A DNA stretch of 23,752 bases from Ophiostoma sp. CBS 140.51. Taxonomy: Eukaryota > Ascomycota > Sordariomycetes > Ophiostomatales > Ophiostomataceae. The notes under the pieces are model-generated. The model was not told where the DNA came from, did not search any database, and saw nothing but the letters and a program-made list of their open reading frames with translations. Of this stretch, positions 1-9,150 are shown piece by piece; the stretch's first letter is position 1, and each line of letters begins with the position of its first letter. The DNA lies in contig JANSLP010000428.1 of assembly GCA_029298735.1 (NCBI GenBank), positions 1 to 23,752 on the forward strand, in the 5' to 3' direction. Position numbers and translations under genes: made by a program.

Positions 1-542
1 TGAAGCTAACCACGAATACAGCATATCGCCGCGCCATCAGGCGCCAAATGTACCAAAATTGAGAAGGTGAGGGAAACTGCAGAGGATGGACAAAAAAATC
101 AAAAGAGTGGTTTTCCACCAAAATAGATAGCCGCTGACCCCATGAGATCCCCTACAATTGTTGTCGCAGACACTGCAAGAGACGTTCGGACCGCTCCCCC
201 TGTTTCTCGTCTCGTGTCTTCTCCTCCTTCTCCACCCTGTATCCTCTGCCGGTTCCCGTGTCTGGTTATTTTTTTCATGACTTTTTTGGAGCTCGAGCCG
301 TGTGCTCTTAAGTATGTATACAGTCTCCTAATGTGTGTCGTATCCCATTTTTATTTTCTCGTTTCCGGGTAATTGGAAAAGGCCAGCTACGCAAGAAGTG
401 GAAAGAAGAGACGAAGACACAAAAACACCAGAAACTTCAATCTTTGCTTCCTTGCCAAGCTCTTTCTTGATTCTCTTCTCTTCTTCGTTTTCTTCGAAAT
501 TTGCCATCCACACTATCACGACTCACGACTCACCCCACGACA
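1..542. other. 5' flank of the MFSD5-like transporter; no gene seen
   Basis: No coding region could be supported here. The last 150 bases before the start codon at 543 are strongly pyrimidine-rich on the plus strand, with TTCTTCG/TTCTCTTC runs at about 450-500, which is usual for a filamentous-fungal promoter and leader. Short open frames in this stretch run into one another, resemble no known protein and largely start at non-ATG codons. Confidence 0.6.
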
Positions 543-2048
543 ATGGACACTTACAAGGCCAACCTCACAGGCCTCGTTGGCCTCTGTGCCGCCTTGTATG
601 CTGGACAACAATTTTGGCAAAGCCCGGCTGAGCAAGATACGACGAAGGATAGTGACAAGTCTGAAAGAGACTCGAAAAATGCAGCCGACTCAGCTAAACA
701 GCAAAAGAAGACGCTGCGGGCCAAACGAGCAAGAGAAGGCCGCGAGGCTGCTGCCGCCGCTCATGCTGCCCGCGCCTCCGATTTCCTGGCCGTTTATGCC
801 CTCGTAATGGCGGCCGATTGGCTTCAGGGACCGTTCTTGTACTCCCTTTACACAGATGAGCACCATGTGGCACCCGCTCGTGTCCCTTTGCTATTTGCAA
901 CAGGTTTCGTGGCTGGCGGCGTGAGCGCTTCTGTGGTGGGCGGTATGGCCGACCGGCACGGGCGCAAACGAGCATGCCTGGTGTTTTGCGCCACCTACGC
1001 TGCGTCGTGCCTGTTGACAGTGTCGTCGGCGTTTCTCCCACTCTTACTTCTGGGCCGCATTCTCGGTGGCATCAGCACGAGTCTTCTGTTCAGCGTATTT
1101 GAGTCGTGGATGGTGACCGACTTTTGGGAGAATGAAAAGTACGGATCGTCGCACATCACCAGCGGTATCGACGGAGATGACGACTCTGACACCGACGACA
1201 AAAAGGAAAAGGACGAAGCGGAACGGCAGGCAGCGGCACGGCTGTCGCACACGTTTGGCCGCATGGGCACTCTCAACAGCATGGCGGCCATTGCCTCTGG
1301 CGTGTTCAGCGAATGGGTTGTGTCGGCAACGGGCACTCGCAAAGCGCCATTTGTGGCGAGTGCAGTACTGCTTGGCGTGGCGGCGTGGCGGATCGCCGCC
1401 GCATGGGGAGAGAACTACGGTGAGGCGGCGACCAAGGACCAGGCGGACGGCGGTGGTCGTGTTTGGGCCGTGTTGCGGGACCCGGCGGTACTGGTCCTGG
1501 GTCTGGCGTCGACGTTGTTTGAAGGCTCCATGTACCTGTTTGTCTTTTTCTGGACACCAGCGCTTAAAGAGGCGGCAGAGTCGGCAGCACCCCTTCCCTA
1601 CGGCATCATATTTGCCAGCTTCATGGCGGCAGCTATGGCAGCAACGCTCGCCTTCAACGTCGTCACAGCCCAGATGCGACTCATGCGGTGCGTCACGCTT
1701 CTACTGGGTCTGCTGGGCGCCGCAGAGGTCGTCTTTTACTTGCTCTCGTCCTCCACCTCGACCACTCTCTCCGAGCAATCCGTCTTCTGGCTTTTCTGCC
1801 TCTTTGAAGCCTGTGTCGGCACCTACTGGCCATGCATGGGTTTCCTCAAGGGCCAGTTGGTGCCGGACGGTGCACGGGCGCAGGTGTACTCGCTGCTGCG
1901 GGTGCCCCTGAATGTGTTTGTTGTGGCCGCCTTGCTGCTGACACGGGATGGTTCTTACGAGGCCGTCTTTGGCGTTTGCTCCACACTGCTGCTGGTGGCC
2001 ATTATGGGCGTCTTTGCCATGATGATGAACGAGCCGAATCTGCCGTGA
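543..2048 (+). CDS. MFS molybdate-anion transporter, MFSD5 type
   Basis: Single-exon gene of 501 residues. The family (MFSD5; Chlamydomonas MOT2 belongs to it) imports molybdate across a membrane to feed molybdenum-cofactor enzymes. Visible marks are a first hydrophobic segment at residues 8-22, a charged Lys/Glu linker at 30-75, the conserved DWLQGPFLYSLY block at 92-103, the MFS motif-A sequence DRHGRKR at 137-143 after TM2-TM3, and RILGGISTSLLFSVFESWM at 172-190. An acidic cytosolic loop at 207-228 (GDDDSDTDDKKEKDE) separates the two halves. FEGSMYLFVFFWTPAL at 326-341 and FEACVGTYWPCMGFLKG at 421-437 are family signatures. The frame stays open upstream to 501 but has no ATG before 543, so Met at 543 (ACGACAATGG context) is chosen. 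It converges with the sirtuin gene. Family assignment is firm; the substrate is inferred from the family. Confidence 0.9.
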   Translation: MDTYKANLTGLVGLCAALYAGQQFWQSPAEQDTTKDSDKSERDSKNAADSAKQQKKTLRAKRAREGREAAAAAHAARASDFLAVYALVMAADWLQGPFLYSLYTDEHHVAPARVPLLFATGFVAGGVSASVVGGMADRHGRKRACLVFCATYAASCLLTVSSAFLPLLLLGRILGGISTSLLFSVFESWMVTDFWENEKYGSSHITSGIDGDDDSDTDDKKEKDEAERQAAARLSHTFGRMGTLNSMAAIASGVFSEWVVSATGTRKAPFVASAVLLGVAAWRIAAAWGENYGEAATKDQADGGGRVWAVLRDPAVLVLGLASTLFEGSMYLFVFFWTPALKEAAESAAPLPYGIIFASFMAAAMAATLAFNVVTAQMRLMRCVTLLLGLLGAAEVVFYLLSSSTSTTLSEQSVFWLFCLFEACVGTYWPCMGFLKGQLVPDGARAQVYSLLRVPLNVFVVAALLLTRDGSYEAVFGVCSTLLLVAIMGVFAMMMNEPNLP

Positions 2049-2205
2049 GGCAGTAGGGTATGCAAAAAAGGGGAGTGGTGAACAAACAAGATAGAATGAA
2101 CTACATAAAATATTGGTATTGCAAACAGATCTAAATTAAAACGCGCTATCGTGGTCTTCATCCCTTCCTTTCCCTTGTAAACTGCCACCTTTCATCGGGC
2201 CTGCT
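2049..2205. other. Convergent intergenic spacer shared by two 3' ends
   Basis: There are 157 bases between the stop codon of the transporter (+) and that of the sirtuin (-). The AT-rich core (ACATAAAATATT at about 2101-2112, CTAAATTAAAA at about 2131-2141) is the likely polyadenylation area for both transcripts. No perfect AATAAA is present on the sense strand of either gene. With so little room, the two 3' UTRs probably overlap (inference). Confidence 0.5.
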
Positions 2206-3153
2206 TCACTTCCAGTTTGCCATTCCAATCACCGGCTCCAGAAGCTCCGGGAGCAGGTCCGCTGCACTTCCACCAAACGCAAAGTCGCCGGGTTTCAATG
2301 CCTCTAACCCTGCGGGCGACTCCGCATCCAGGTTGATCGTCGCCACCACAGCGCCCGCATTCCGGGCTTCCTCAATGTAGCCCGCCGCCGGATACACCTC
2401 GGCCGACGTGCCAATGACGAGCATTAGGTCGATCGTGTCGGCGGCCACCCACTTGTCAATGCCCACCATCAACATCGGGTCCAGCGCTTCACCAAACCAA
2501 ACAACACCAGGTCGCAACAGACCATGGCACTTGGGGCACTTGGGTAGCTCATTGACAGGGATATGCGGCAGCTCGGCACCCGAAGCTGCAGCGGTCTCGT
2601 CGACACCCATTGCCGCTGTCGACAATGCCGGGCACAAAGGGTCCGAGAAATCGTCCTGGACGACATAATCGCAGCGAGGGCGGCCTCTCGTCTTGCGGTC
2701 TACATTGACGCACCGCAGGTCAAAGAGCGAGCCGTGCAGTTTGCGCAGGCTTTCGGGCGGGTGGTTGGCCCGCGGGCTGAGGCCGTCGACGTTTTGCGTC
2801 AAGCACAGAAAACTGCCTTCGGGCAGGCCCTTGGCCAAGGCTGCCAAAGCACGGTGACCGGCGTTGGGCTGCACGTTGAGTGCCGTGTGCCGGCGGTAGG
2901 CGTAGAAGCGCCACACAAGGCCCGGGTCGGCGGTAAACGCTTCGGGCGTCGCCAGCTTCATGGGGTCACGGGTGTGCCAGAGCGATGCTGTGGAACCACG
3001 GAAAGTCGCCAGACCGGACGCGGCAGACAATCCGGCGCCGCAAAGGGCTAGGATACGGGCAGGGCGTGGGGTCCCATTGGCCGTGGTCGACGCCGTCGTG
3101 ATGCGGCGGAGCAAATCGTGGAACGCAGCCACATCGTTGTGCGGCATGGTCAT
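2206..3153 (-). CDS. SIRT5-like sirtuin, NAD-dependent protein deacylase
   Basis: A 315-residue sirtuin in one exon. Motifs in order are GAGLSAASGLATFRG at 39-53 (NAD-binding Rossmann signature), TQNVDGL at 119-125, the catalytic His in LHGS (His140), VWFGE at 218-222 and GTS at 248-250. Four zinc-ligand Cys candidates are Cys148, Cys161, Cys206 and Cys209; the first pair is spaced by 12 residues instead of the usual two. Tyr84 and Arg87 in FYAYRR match the Tyr102/Arg105 pair of human SIRT5 that binds acyl-lysine carboxylates, so desuccinylase/demalonylase activity is likely (inference from family). No clear mitochondrial presequence is seen. The frame is open upstream but only via TTG; the first ATG is at 3153 in a good CAAAATGACC context, and a second ATG lies two codons later at 3147. 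Confidence 0.93.
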   Translation of the reverse strand: MTMPHNDVAAFHDLLRRITTASTTANGTPRPARILALCGAGLSAASGLATFRGSTASLWHTRDPMKLATPEAFTADPGLVWRFYAYRRHTALNVQPNAGHRALAALAKGLPEGSFLCLTQNVDGLSPRANHPPESLRKLHGSLFDLRCVNVDRKTRGRPRCDYVVQDDFSDPLCPALSTAAMGVDETAAASGAELPHIPVNELPKCPKCHGLLRPGVVWFGEALDPMLMVGIDKWVAADTIDLMLVIGTSAEVYPAAGYIEEARNAGAVVATINLDAESPAGLEALKPGDFAFGGSAADLLPELLEPVIGMANWK

Positions 3154-3471
3154 TTTGAACAAAACTGTTGTCGAGGGTGTTTTCTTTTGTTGTCAGTTGA
3201 ATCACATTTTGGAGGGCTTTGCGCTGTGCTGTGTTGTGCTGTGTTAGTGGATGACGGAGCCTTGGCTTACATTTTGTAGGGCTGAGCTTGGAGTTGGTGT
3301 GAGGCTCAGCGGAGATCGGAGAAAGCAGTGCGGAGCGGAAACAATTGCATCCGAGAGAAGGTGGCGGCCGAGCTTTCCTTTTCTACTCGTTTTTGGGCCG
3401 GTTCTCCCGCTCCTTCCTCCGGAACTTATTTCCTGGTTTTTTTTTTTCACGGCCCACCGCTCCGGGGCTCT

Positions 3472-3555
3472 CCTTCCGGATGACGCCGTTGCTGCCTGCT
3501 GCTGCCTGCTGTTGCCTGCCGCGCCTGCCCGGTTCCGTCATCCTTCGCCGGAAGG
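3472..3555. repeat. Imperfect inverted repeat enclosing GCTGCCT repeats
   Basis: Left arm CCTTCCGG plus ATGACG (3472-3485) is the reverse complement of CGTCAT plus CCGGAAGG in 3536-3555, with a 6-base insertion in the right arm. The 50-base loop holds degenerate GCTGCCT/GTTGCCT units (about 3490-3520). It lies about 320 bases upstream of the sirtuin start, so it could be a promoter element or a transcript hairpin. Function is unknown. Confidence 0.6.
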
Positions 3556-4550
3556 TGAGCCACTGGGGAAGGAGCGATTGCGACTCTGCATTTCCGGATA
3601 ATGTTGTGGAGGACAAAAAGTTCCTTCCGCCTCTTTTAAGGAAAATAAACGACCTCGATTATTTTCCTCCGTAAGTAGCAAATCTGCAGAGCCTCATCCC
3701 TATTCCCATTTTCAGCATATACCTGTTCCCGTTACGCCCTCCTCTTCACCCGGTTTAACTCGACCCCCAAGATATTACATTTATCCCAGCCTTTTTACCT
3801 AATCGTCTTGTGTTTTCAAATCCGTCCACACGAGCTCAGCCTGGGACATTATGCTTCCTTTTGTTTCCGCGCAAGTAAAATTGCAACGTGCACAAACCCC
3901 GCAACAAACATACAAACACAACATGGGGGCCATCACACGCCCACAGCCACAGTAATCACACCCGCAACCACGAGCATCACTTCCTTGTCGGCAGCCACTG
4001 AGGATTATGGACGACGCACGATATGTTGGGATCAACAGACCAACACCGGCCGACAGGCCATCAACGGCTGAGAGCGCCGACCAAGTTACTTTTCTTGCGC
4101 TTCAAATAAGACCAAGGGGCCAGCAACAGCTATTAATCCAACAATCAGGGCGCACTGCTTCTCCGAGAAGGAGTTTGGTCTGGTGTCTGGAGTGTCCTAC
4201 TATTGTCCAACCCTTGGAGACTGCGAACAAACTCGACGCACGGTTGCAACATAATCCCGCTGAAGAAACAAAAAGCGGGCACTACACGCCAACAGAAGAA
4301 GATACCATACATCACGGATGAAAGTGGCTGTCCACGTTTATCAATATGAAAAAAAGCCGGTTCAGCCGTGCTGAAAGTGGCCCTAACCTGCGGCCCGTCT
4401 CGCATGGGCCTCAGATTTCTAACCCTTCCCCTCTCTCTATCCCCCCTTTTATCATCCGATACACCTGTACGGAGTATTCTCTCATATATCCCTCTGTAGG
4501 TTTGTATATATATATCTCTCTCTATCTCTTCTCTTCTTTTATCTCGCTGA

Positions 4551-4568
4551 GTGTGTGTGTGTGTGTGT
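4551..4568 (+). repeat. (GT)9 microsatellite
   Basis: Nine perfect GT units lie 100 bases upstream of the surface-protein start codon, probably in its leader or core promoter. Length polymorphism is expected. Confidence 0.9.
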
Positions 4569-4667
4569 ACCTTCACTGTGCGTGTGTGCTGTATTCTCTA
4601 CACATCCTCAACTTTCTCCTTTCTTTATTTTCAAACATTTTTTTCATCTCCTTTCAAGGTAAAAAAA

Positions 4668-5869
4668 ATGAACACAAATATGGCTTCAGAAAGTCTGGCG
4701 ACAGCCGTTGCTAGGGCGGTGTCATCGTCCGCATCACCCACAAACAACCTCGGTCCCCTCACGACGATATTTACACCACCCTCGTCCTGTTCGACTCTCT
4801 TCGCTGTGACCTTCGCGACTGGCTTTCCAAACGCTTTCGATATGATACAAGGTGGGCGTTGCGATGGAAACTCGGCTGGTCTAGACATTGCCAACTGTTG
4901 GCCGCCAGCGACCGCTTCCAATACTCCGAGCAGCACGGCCAGCTTCCTCGGCATGGAGAACCGGGGGTATTACTCGCCTGGCATCTATTGCCCTGTAGGA
5001 TACACATCTGCCTGCTCAGCTATGAGTGCGGATGGTGCAATCTTCCAGTATCCTCCCAAGGCGTCAGAGACAGCTATTGGATGCTGCCCATCGTAAGTCA
5101 TCGCAGGTTTTGTTGTCTTCCATTCGTTGTATTTCATAATGGTACATTTGTATTTTGACAAAACCGCTGCCTTCCCGGCCACTTTCACAATTTCAAAAGA
5201 GGCTACCACTGTGCTTATTCCGATTACGACCTCCCTGATACACCAGACTTCAATCTACAGCACTGTGTAAGCCCAGCAAGCGTGGTCCCCGTCATTGCGG
5301 CGACCTGTAGCTCCGGCACGGCCGGTATCCTCGGCACATTCACACCCAGTGCGCCGTTGGCAACTGGTTCCGGGGCTGCAACCACTTTCTTGGCTTATGC
5401 GCCCGTTATTCAACTCCTACGGCAGGACACCGACTTAAGCGTTTTATTCAACGGGCCAACAACGCCGGCCACATCAAGCACACCACAGCCAACGTCGGAA
5501 CAAACGTCGAAGCAAAGTGTGCAAAGCACCGACATCCCGGCGCCATTGGAATCATCAGGATCGTCGAAACATATATCCAAGGGTGCCATTGCTGGCATAG
5601 TCATAGGAGCATTTCTTGGGGTCCTCGCCTTGTTGGGTGCCATCGTTTACTTGTACCAGGCCCGACGACGGTCCGCCGTAAAGGGCGCTATCACGCCGGC
5701 TGAACTTGGCGGAACTTCTTTGCCGCCGGCGGCTTCCACAGATGTCAAAGCCGACTATCCGGAAAATCCACAGGAGCTGGAGGCACAGGTGGGAGCCCCT
5801 GACAATAGTTCATATAGAATACCGATCCAGTCAGCTGGTTCTGTGCACGAGCTGCCAGGGACAGAATAG
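4668..5869 (+). CDS. Orphan Cys-rich single-pass membrane protein (fungal surface type)
   Basis: Two exons, 4668-5092 and 5200-5869, joined across a 107-bp GTAAGT...AG intron, give 364 residues. The join is supported because the reading continues directly from GCCPS into GYHCAYSDYD. The ectodomain (1-270) has ten Cys (41, 65, 77, 108, 116, 139, 140, 146, 164, 178), an even number suggesting disulfides, and a CC-PSGYHC motif. A Ser/Thr/Pro-rich stalk at about 226-266 precedes a clear TM helix at 271-294 (AIAGIVIGAFLGVLALLGAI). RRR follows at 297-299, so the 65-residue tail should be cytosolic. No N-terminal signal peptide is visible. The NLGPLTT-FTPPSSC opening is typical of uncharacterised ascomycete membrane proteins. 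Function is unknown; a wall-sensor-like role is only suggested by the architecture. Downstream lie decayed relatives. An alternative start is Met5 at 4680. Confidence 0.82.
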
Positions 5870-5989
5870 CAGAGAGAGCAAAAGTCTTATACATATTGCA
5901 CAGAATCATTTTCGGAAAAAAAAGACACGGAAATTGTGCATCAATGTATGTGATAACTCGGTTGTAAACAAAAGGTGTTCAATCCCTTT

Positions 5990-6440
5990 TCTTTTTAGTC
6001 ACCGGTCAGTTCGCAGAGCCTCAGGTTCATCCCTTTTCTGCACACTCTTATTCCTGCTGCAGCACGTCGCACATCCCCGCAGGTGACCAAACTCGGCCAT
6101 TGGCGTTTTGATGGATTTTATTACCCAACTACTCCGTACCTTAAAAGCCCATCAGCACCCACCCGAACAGCTTCCGATACTTGTTGCAAATCTCAGAATT
6201 CATATGCATGTTTGTACAACGCAGACGATTACAGCATGGGACCAGCATATACCCTTGGCTATCACGACGGCAACCGCAGGCCACCCTTTCAGACTATTGA
6301 AAATGACATACACTGAATTTCTGCACTTCGGCTTGATAACGGAGAGTGCCTTACTATGCCGCATATCTTCCTCTCTTCCATGGCGGCCAAAGAAAAGACC
6401 GGTATTTTCAATTAACCCGGCCACCTGGGACACACCCTTT
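5990..6440 (+). pseudogene. Decayed paralog fragment 1 of the surface-protein family
   Basis: This stretch aligns in order, with gaps, to the stretch at about 6650-7015. Shared blocks include CACCGGTCAGTT/CACCGGCCAGTT, GCAGACGATTAC/GCAGACGAGTAC, CACGACGGCAACC/CACGACGACAACC and GGCCAAAGAA. One frame (from 6083) reads GFYY...SDTCCKSQNSYACLYNADDYSM, which resembles RGYYSPG...CCPSGYHCAYSDYD of the intact gene. It lacks an N-terminus, a TM segment and a tail. I read it as a dead partial duplicate; the homology to the intact gene is an inference from short motifs and needs alignment. Confidence 0.45.
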
Positions 6441-6649
6441 ACAACAGAGATATAGGGAATTTGTATTAACATATTTGATAACATTTGTGCCCAAAAAAAG
6501 AAACCCTTTATCGTCCCATCGATGTGAGATAACAAGGAAGGGGAAATCTTTACTATTGAATTTTATCATTGTTTCTACCAAGATAACCACCCCCCTCCCC
6601 ATTCCTTTTTTTTGTAAATTTAGGCCATGTCATAAAGCTACTCAACTCG

Positions 6650-7245
6650 TATTCTTCCTCTTTCAACCACCGGCCAGTTTACAGAACCTCACATTCCTTG
6701 TCCCGCTTCATTACAGCCCTGCGAGCTACCGAATTCAGAAAGCACAGCATAGAGTGAAAGATGTTGTACTCCGCACATATTCACATATGTACAGCGCAGA
6801 CGAGTACAACATGAAGGGGGCGGGGTGCAGCAGGCACCATATGTCCTCAGCCACCACGACGACAACCACAGGTCATGCTTTCATGAAAAACATACCACTG
6901 AAGTCCTGTCCTTCAAACAATGACAAGAGTGACCAAAACTGTCTTATTTCTTTCTTTCTTTTGATACGGCCAAAGAACTCAGCTAGCCTAGATGCCTGGG
7001 CACACTCCGTTCTCTGAGCAGGGTGCAGAAGCACGTCGTGCATCAACCCTCTTGACCGGCCCCGACCAGACCCCGGCCATGATCATGTGTGGAATAAGAT
7101 GGCCGGCTCTTTTGACGTGACCGAAGTCTCATGTGTGGAAAGGCCACAGGAAGTGGGAGCGCAAACAGCACAGAAGGGGAAAGTCGATGACGGGCCACAT
7201 ATAATTTCTCTCCAGTCGGCTCAGGTATTCCATGAGCTGCCATAA
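6650..7245 (+). pseudogene. Decayed paralog fragment 2, with preserved C-terminal tail
   Basis: The second copy of the downstream duplication. Its end is the strongest evidence: an open frame from about 7018 to the TAA at 7243-7245 ends PHIISLQSAQVFHELP, matching YRIPIQSAGSVHELP at the C-terminus of the intact gene. Further upstream in the same frame FDVT and RPQEVGA match TDVK and NPQELEAQVGA. Between the CC-type motif (around 6770-6810) and the tail the frame is broken, and no TM helix is encoded. Part of the module seen in fragment 1 (about 90 bases) is missing. It could instead be a 3' exon of a functional gene, but no upstream exons could be assembled. Confidence 0.55.
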
Positions 7246-7361
7246 TATGAATGTCAGATAAGAGCTGGATATGGAGAGTGAGGGACCAGTGTGTTGTAGT
7301 ACAAGCAGTACAGATATAGCCCAATGTCATGAAAGAAGAGCATGCCGTTTTTGCGTTGATG

Positions 7362-7367
7362 TTTATT
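7362..7367 (-). terminator. Probable poly(A) signal of the MFS permease
   Basis: A perfect AATAAA on the minus strand lies about 120 bases past the stop codon at 7490, the only perfect hexamer near that 3' end. The transcript therefore ends close to the decayed paralog's 3' end at 7245, in convergent orientation. Confidence 0.5.
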
Positions 7368-7489
7368 TCATTGTCATCATTTTAAACCATACGAAATCAT
7401 ATTCGATACCCTCTATTTCGTCCTTCTTCTCATGAACATGAACTAGCAAAACCTTCACTGACCATTGCCGCACAACCCAGCCTCCCACC

Positions 7490-9070
7490 TCACAGGAAAT
7501 AACGATAGCCGAGGGTTCCTTCAATCTCAGTCTGAACGTGGGTCAAGCCGGAGTCCTTCTCGGGGTGGCCTGACGCTGACGGCTGCTGCTGAAGCGCATC
7601 GGCAGCCTCGGCCTCGGCACGTTCAAGCTTGCGGTTCTGGATGACAAAGTACTGGCGCAGACTGAGTGCCAGAAGTGCGTTGAAGAACATAAACGCAGCA
7701 CAAATGGACATGCCCTTTTCATAGTATGGTTGCTCCTTGACGGGGAATACGCGGGTGCCCAAGATGGGACCGCACTGGCCGATGATGTTGAGCATGGCAA
7801 TGCCGACGCCGCGCTTGGTGTCGGTGCCCTGGTTGTTGAGGACCCAGGGCAAGATATTGGCAATGGCAGGGAAGACACCCGCTGCGGCCAAAAAGACGCC
7901 CAAGTAACGGACGGCGACGGTGCGGACAGTGGCCAGCAGAATGTAACCAATGCCACCCATGATGGACAGGGCGGCAATGATGAGGCCACGCTGGCGGACG
8001 CGGTCGGCAAGGTAGGTGGTAGCGATGCAGACGAGGAAGGACAGGAAATAGGGCGGGGCAGTCAGGCCCTGAGCGTCGATGCTGGTGAAGCCCATGGTAG
8101 TGAGGATGGCGGGCAGGAAGACGGGCAGCGAAGCAAACGAGACATTGCAGGAGAAGTACTACAGCCGGTGGTTTAGCGGATGGTTAAAATGATACAGAAA
8201 GAGATGACAGCTTACCATAAGTGGGAGAACGAGAGTCTGGGGCTGGCGGAAGGTCTCGAGAATGGCGCGCAGGTTGATGCCGCCCATACCGAGACGCTCT
8301 TTACCCTCCTGGCCGGTCTGCAGGACGGTACGGGCCCGAGCGACTTCGCGCTCTTCCTCTGTCAAGAAACGGGCTGTATCAGGCGAGTCTGGCATCGTGA
8401 AGAAGACGACGACGGCCATGATAATGGTGGGCAGGCCCTCAACCAAAAACAGCAAACGCCAGTTGGCGAGCGAAGAATGGCCCGACGTGATGCCATAGGC
8501 GAGAGCACCAGCGAAAGTCGTGGCTAGCGGTGCTGCCGAAAGGAAGATACCGCAGCGGAAGCCGAGTTCGTTTCTCTTGTAGAAGAAGGACAGCAAATAC
8601 GGCACACCGGGAGAGAACGCCGCCTCGGCCATGGCCAAGAACCACCGGCAGGCCATCAGGCCAGCCCAGTTAAATGCCGCGGCCTGCAGAGTTGAGGCAA
8701 TGCCCCAGACCAAGACTGTGACACCGGCCCAAATGTGTGGCGGCAGAATCTTCCAAAAGATGGCGGCCCATTCAAAGATGATGTAGGGGATGTAAAAGAT
8801 GGTCAGCAGCCACTGGTACTGAGCGTCGTCAAAGCCCAAGTCTTTGCCCATACCGGCGGTCTGGGCGTTGCCAATATTGGAGCGGTCCAAGAAACCCAAA
8901 AGGTAGCAGACAAAGACGAGCGTCACCAAAACGCTGTCTATTTTGCGGAGGAGACGTTTCTCGGTGGCCGGGTCAATATCGACAAAGCGGTAGCCATCAG
9001 GAACGGCGGGTGCCGCGGTGGTGGTGGCATTGGTGCCGTCCTCCAACTGAGCGTCAGCTGGCTTCTCCAT
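7490..9070 (-). CDS. MFS permease of the Dal5/anion:cation symporter family
   Basis: Two exons on the minus strand, 9070-8216 and 8158-7490, flank a 57-bp intron (GTAAGC donor, GCTAAAC branch site, TAG acceptor) and encode 507 residues. The family carries allantoate, nicotinate, pantothenate, biotin, thiol compounds and similar organic anions, usually with protons, at the plasma membrane. Visible marks are a hydrophilic N-terminus (1-43), the LGFLDRSNIGNA block at 58-69 characteristic of the family, the TM helices of the first half to about 226 (including CRWFLAMAEAAFSPGVPYLLSFFYKR at 141-166), a central cytosolic loop at about 227-272, and second-half helices including GQCGPILGTRVFP. The C-terminal tail is hydrophilic. 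The ATG at 9070 is the only plausible start. GATA motifs upstream suggest nitrogen regulation (inference). The substrate cannot be told from sequence. Confidence 0.9.
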
Positions 9071-9093
9071 GGTGGTGGTGAGAGTAGTAGTGG

Positions 9094-9099
9094 CGATAG
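9094..9099 (+). promoter_or_regulatory. GATA-factor motif (CGATAG)
   Basis: Matches the HGATAR consensus of AreA/NIT2-type factors and lies 24 bases upstream of the permease start, so probably in the leader. Together with the site at 9228 it fits nitrogen control, which is known for the Dal5 family. A single six-base match is weak alone. Confidence 0.25.
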
Positions 9100-9150
9100 A
9101 GGGGAAGGTATTGGAGTTGGTTAGAGTATGGTCAGAAACGGGATGGAGCG

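Larger units (their letters stand above)
3154..4667. other. Divergent intergenic region between the sirtuin and the surface-protein gene
   Basis: This 1.5 kb should contain both promoters. Visible elements are an inverted repeat around GCTGCCT repeats (3472-3555), T-runs (about 3438-3448), a TATATATATATC stretch at 4504-4516 about 155 bases before the surface-protein start, a pyrimidine-rich run at 4517-4540 and a (GT)9 microsatellite. A stretch at about 3687-4030 has weak ordered similarity to the decayed family copies further downstream. No intact gene was found. Confidence 0.5.

Noticed and set aside
7730..8176. Plus-strand frame inside the Dal5-type permease
   Set aside because: Shadow of the permease second exon; Asp/Gly-rich and without domains.
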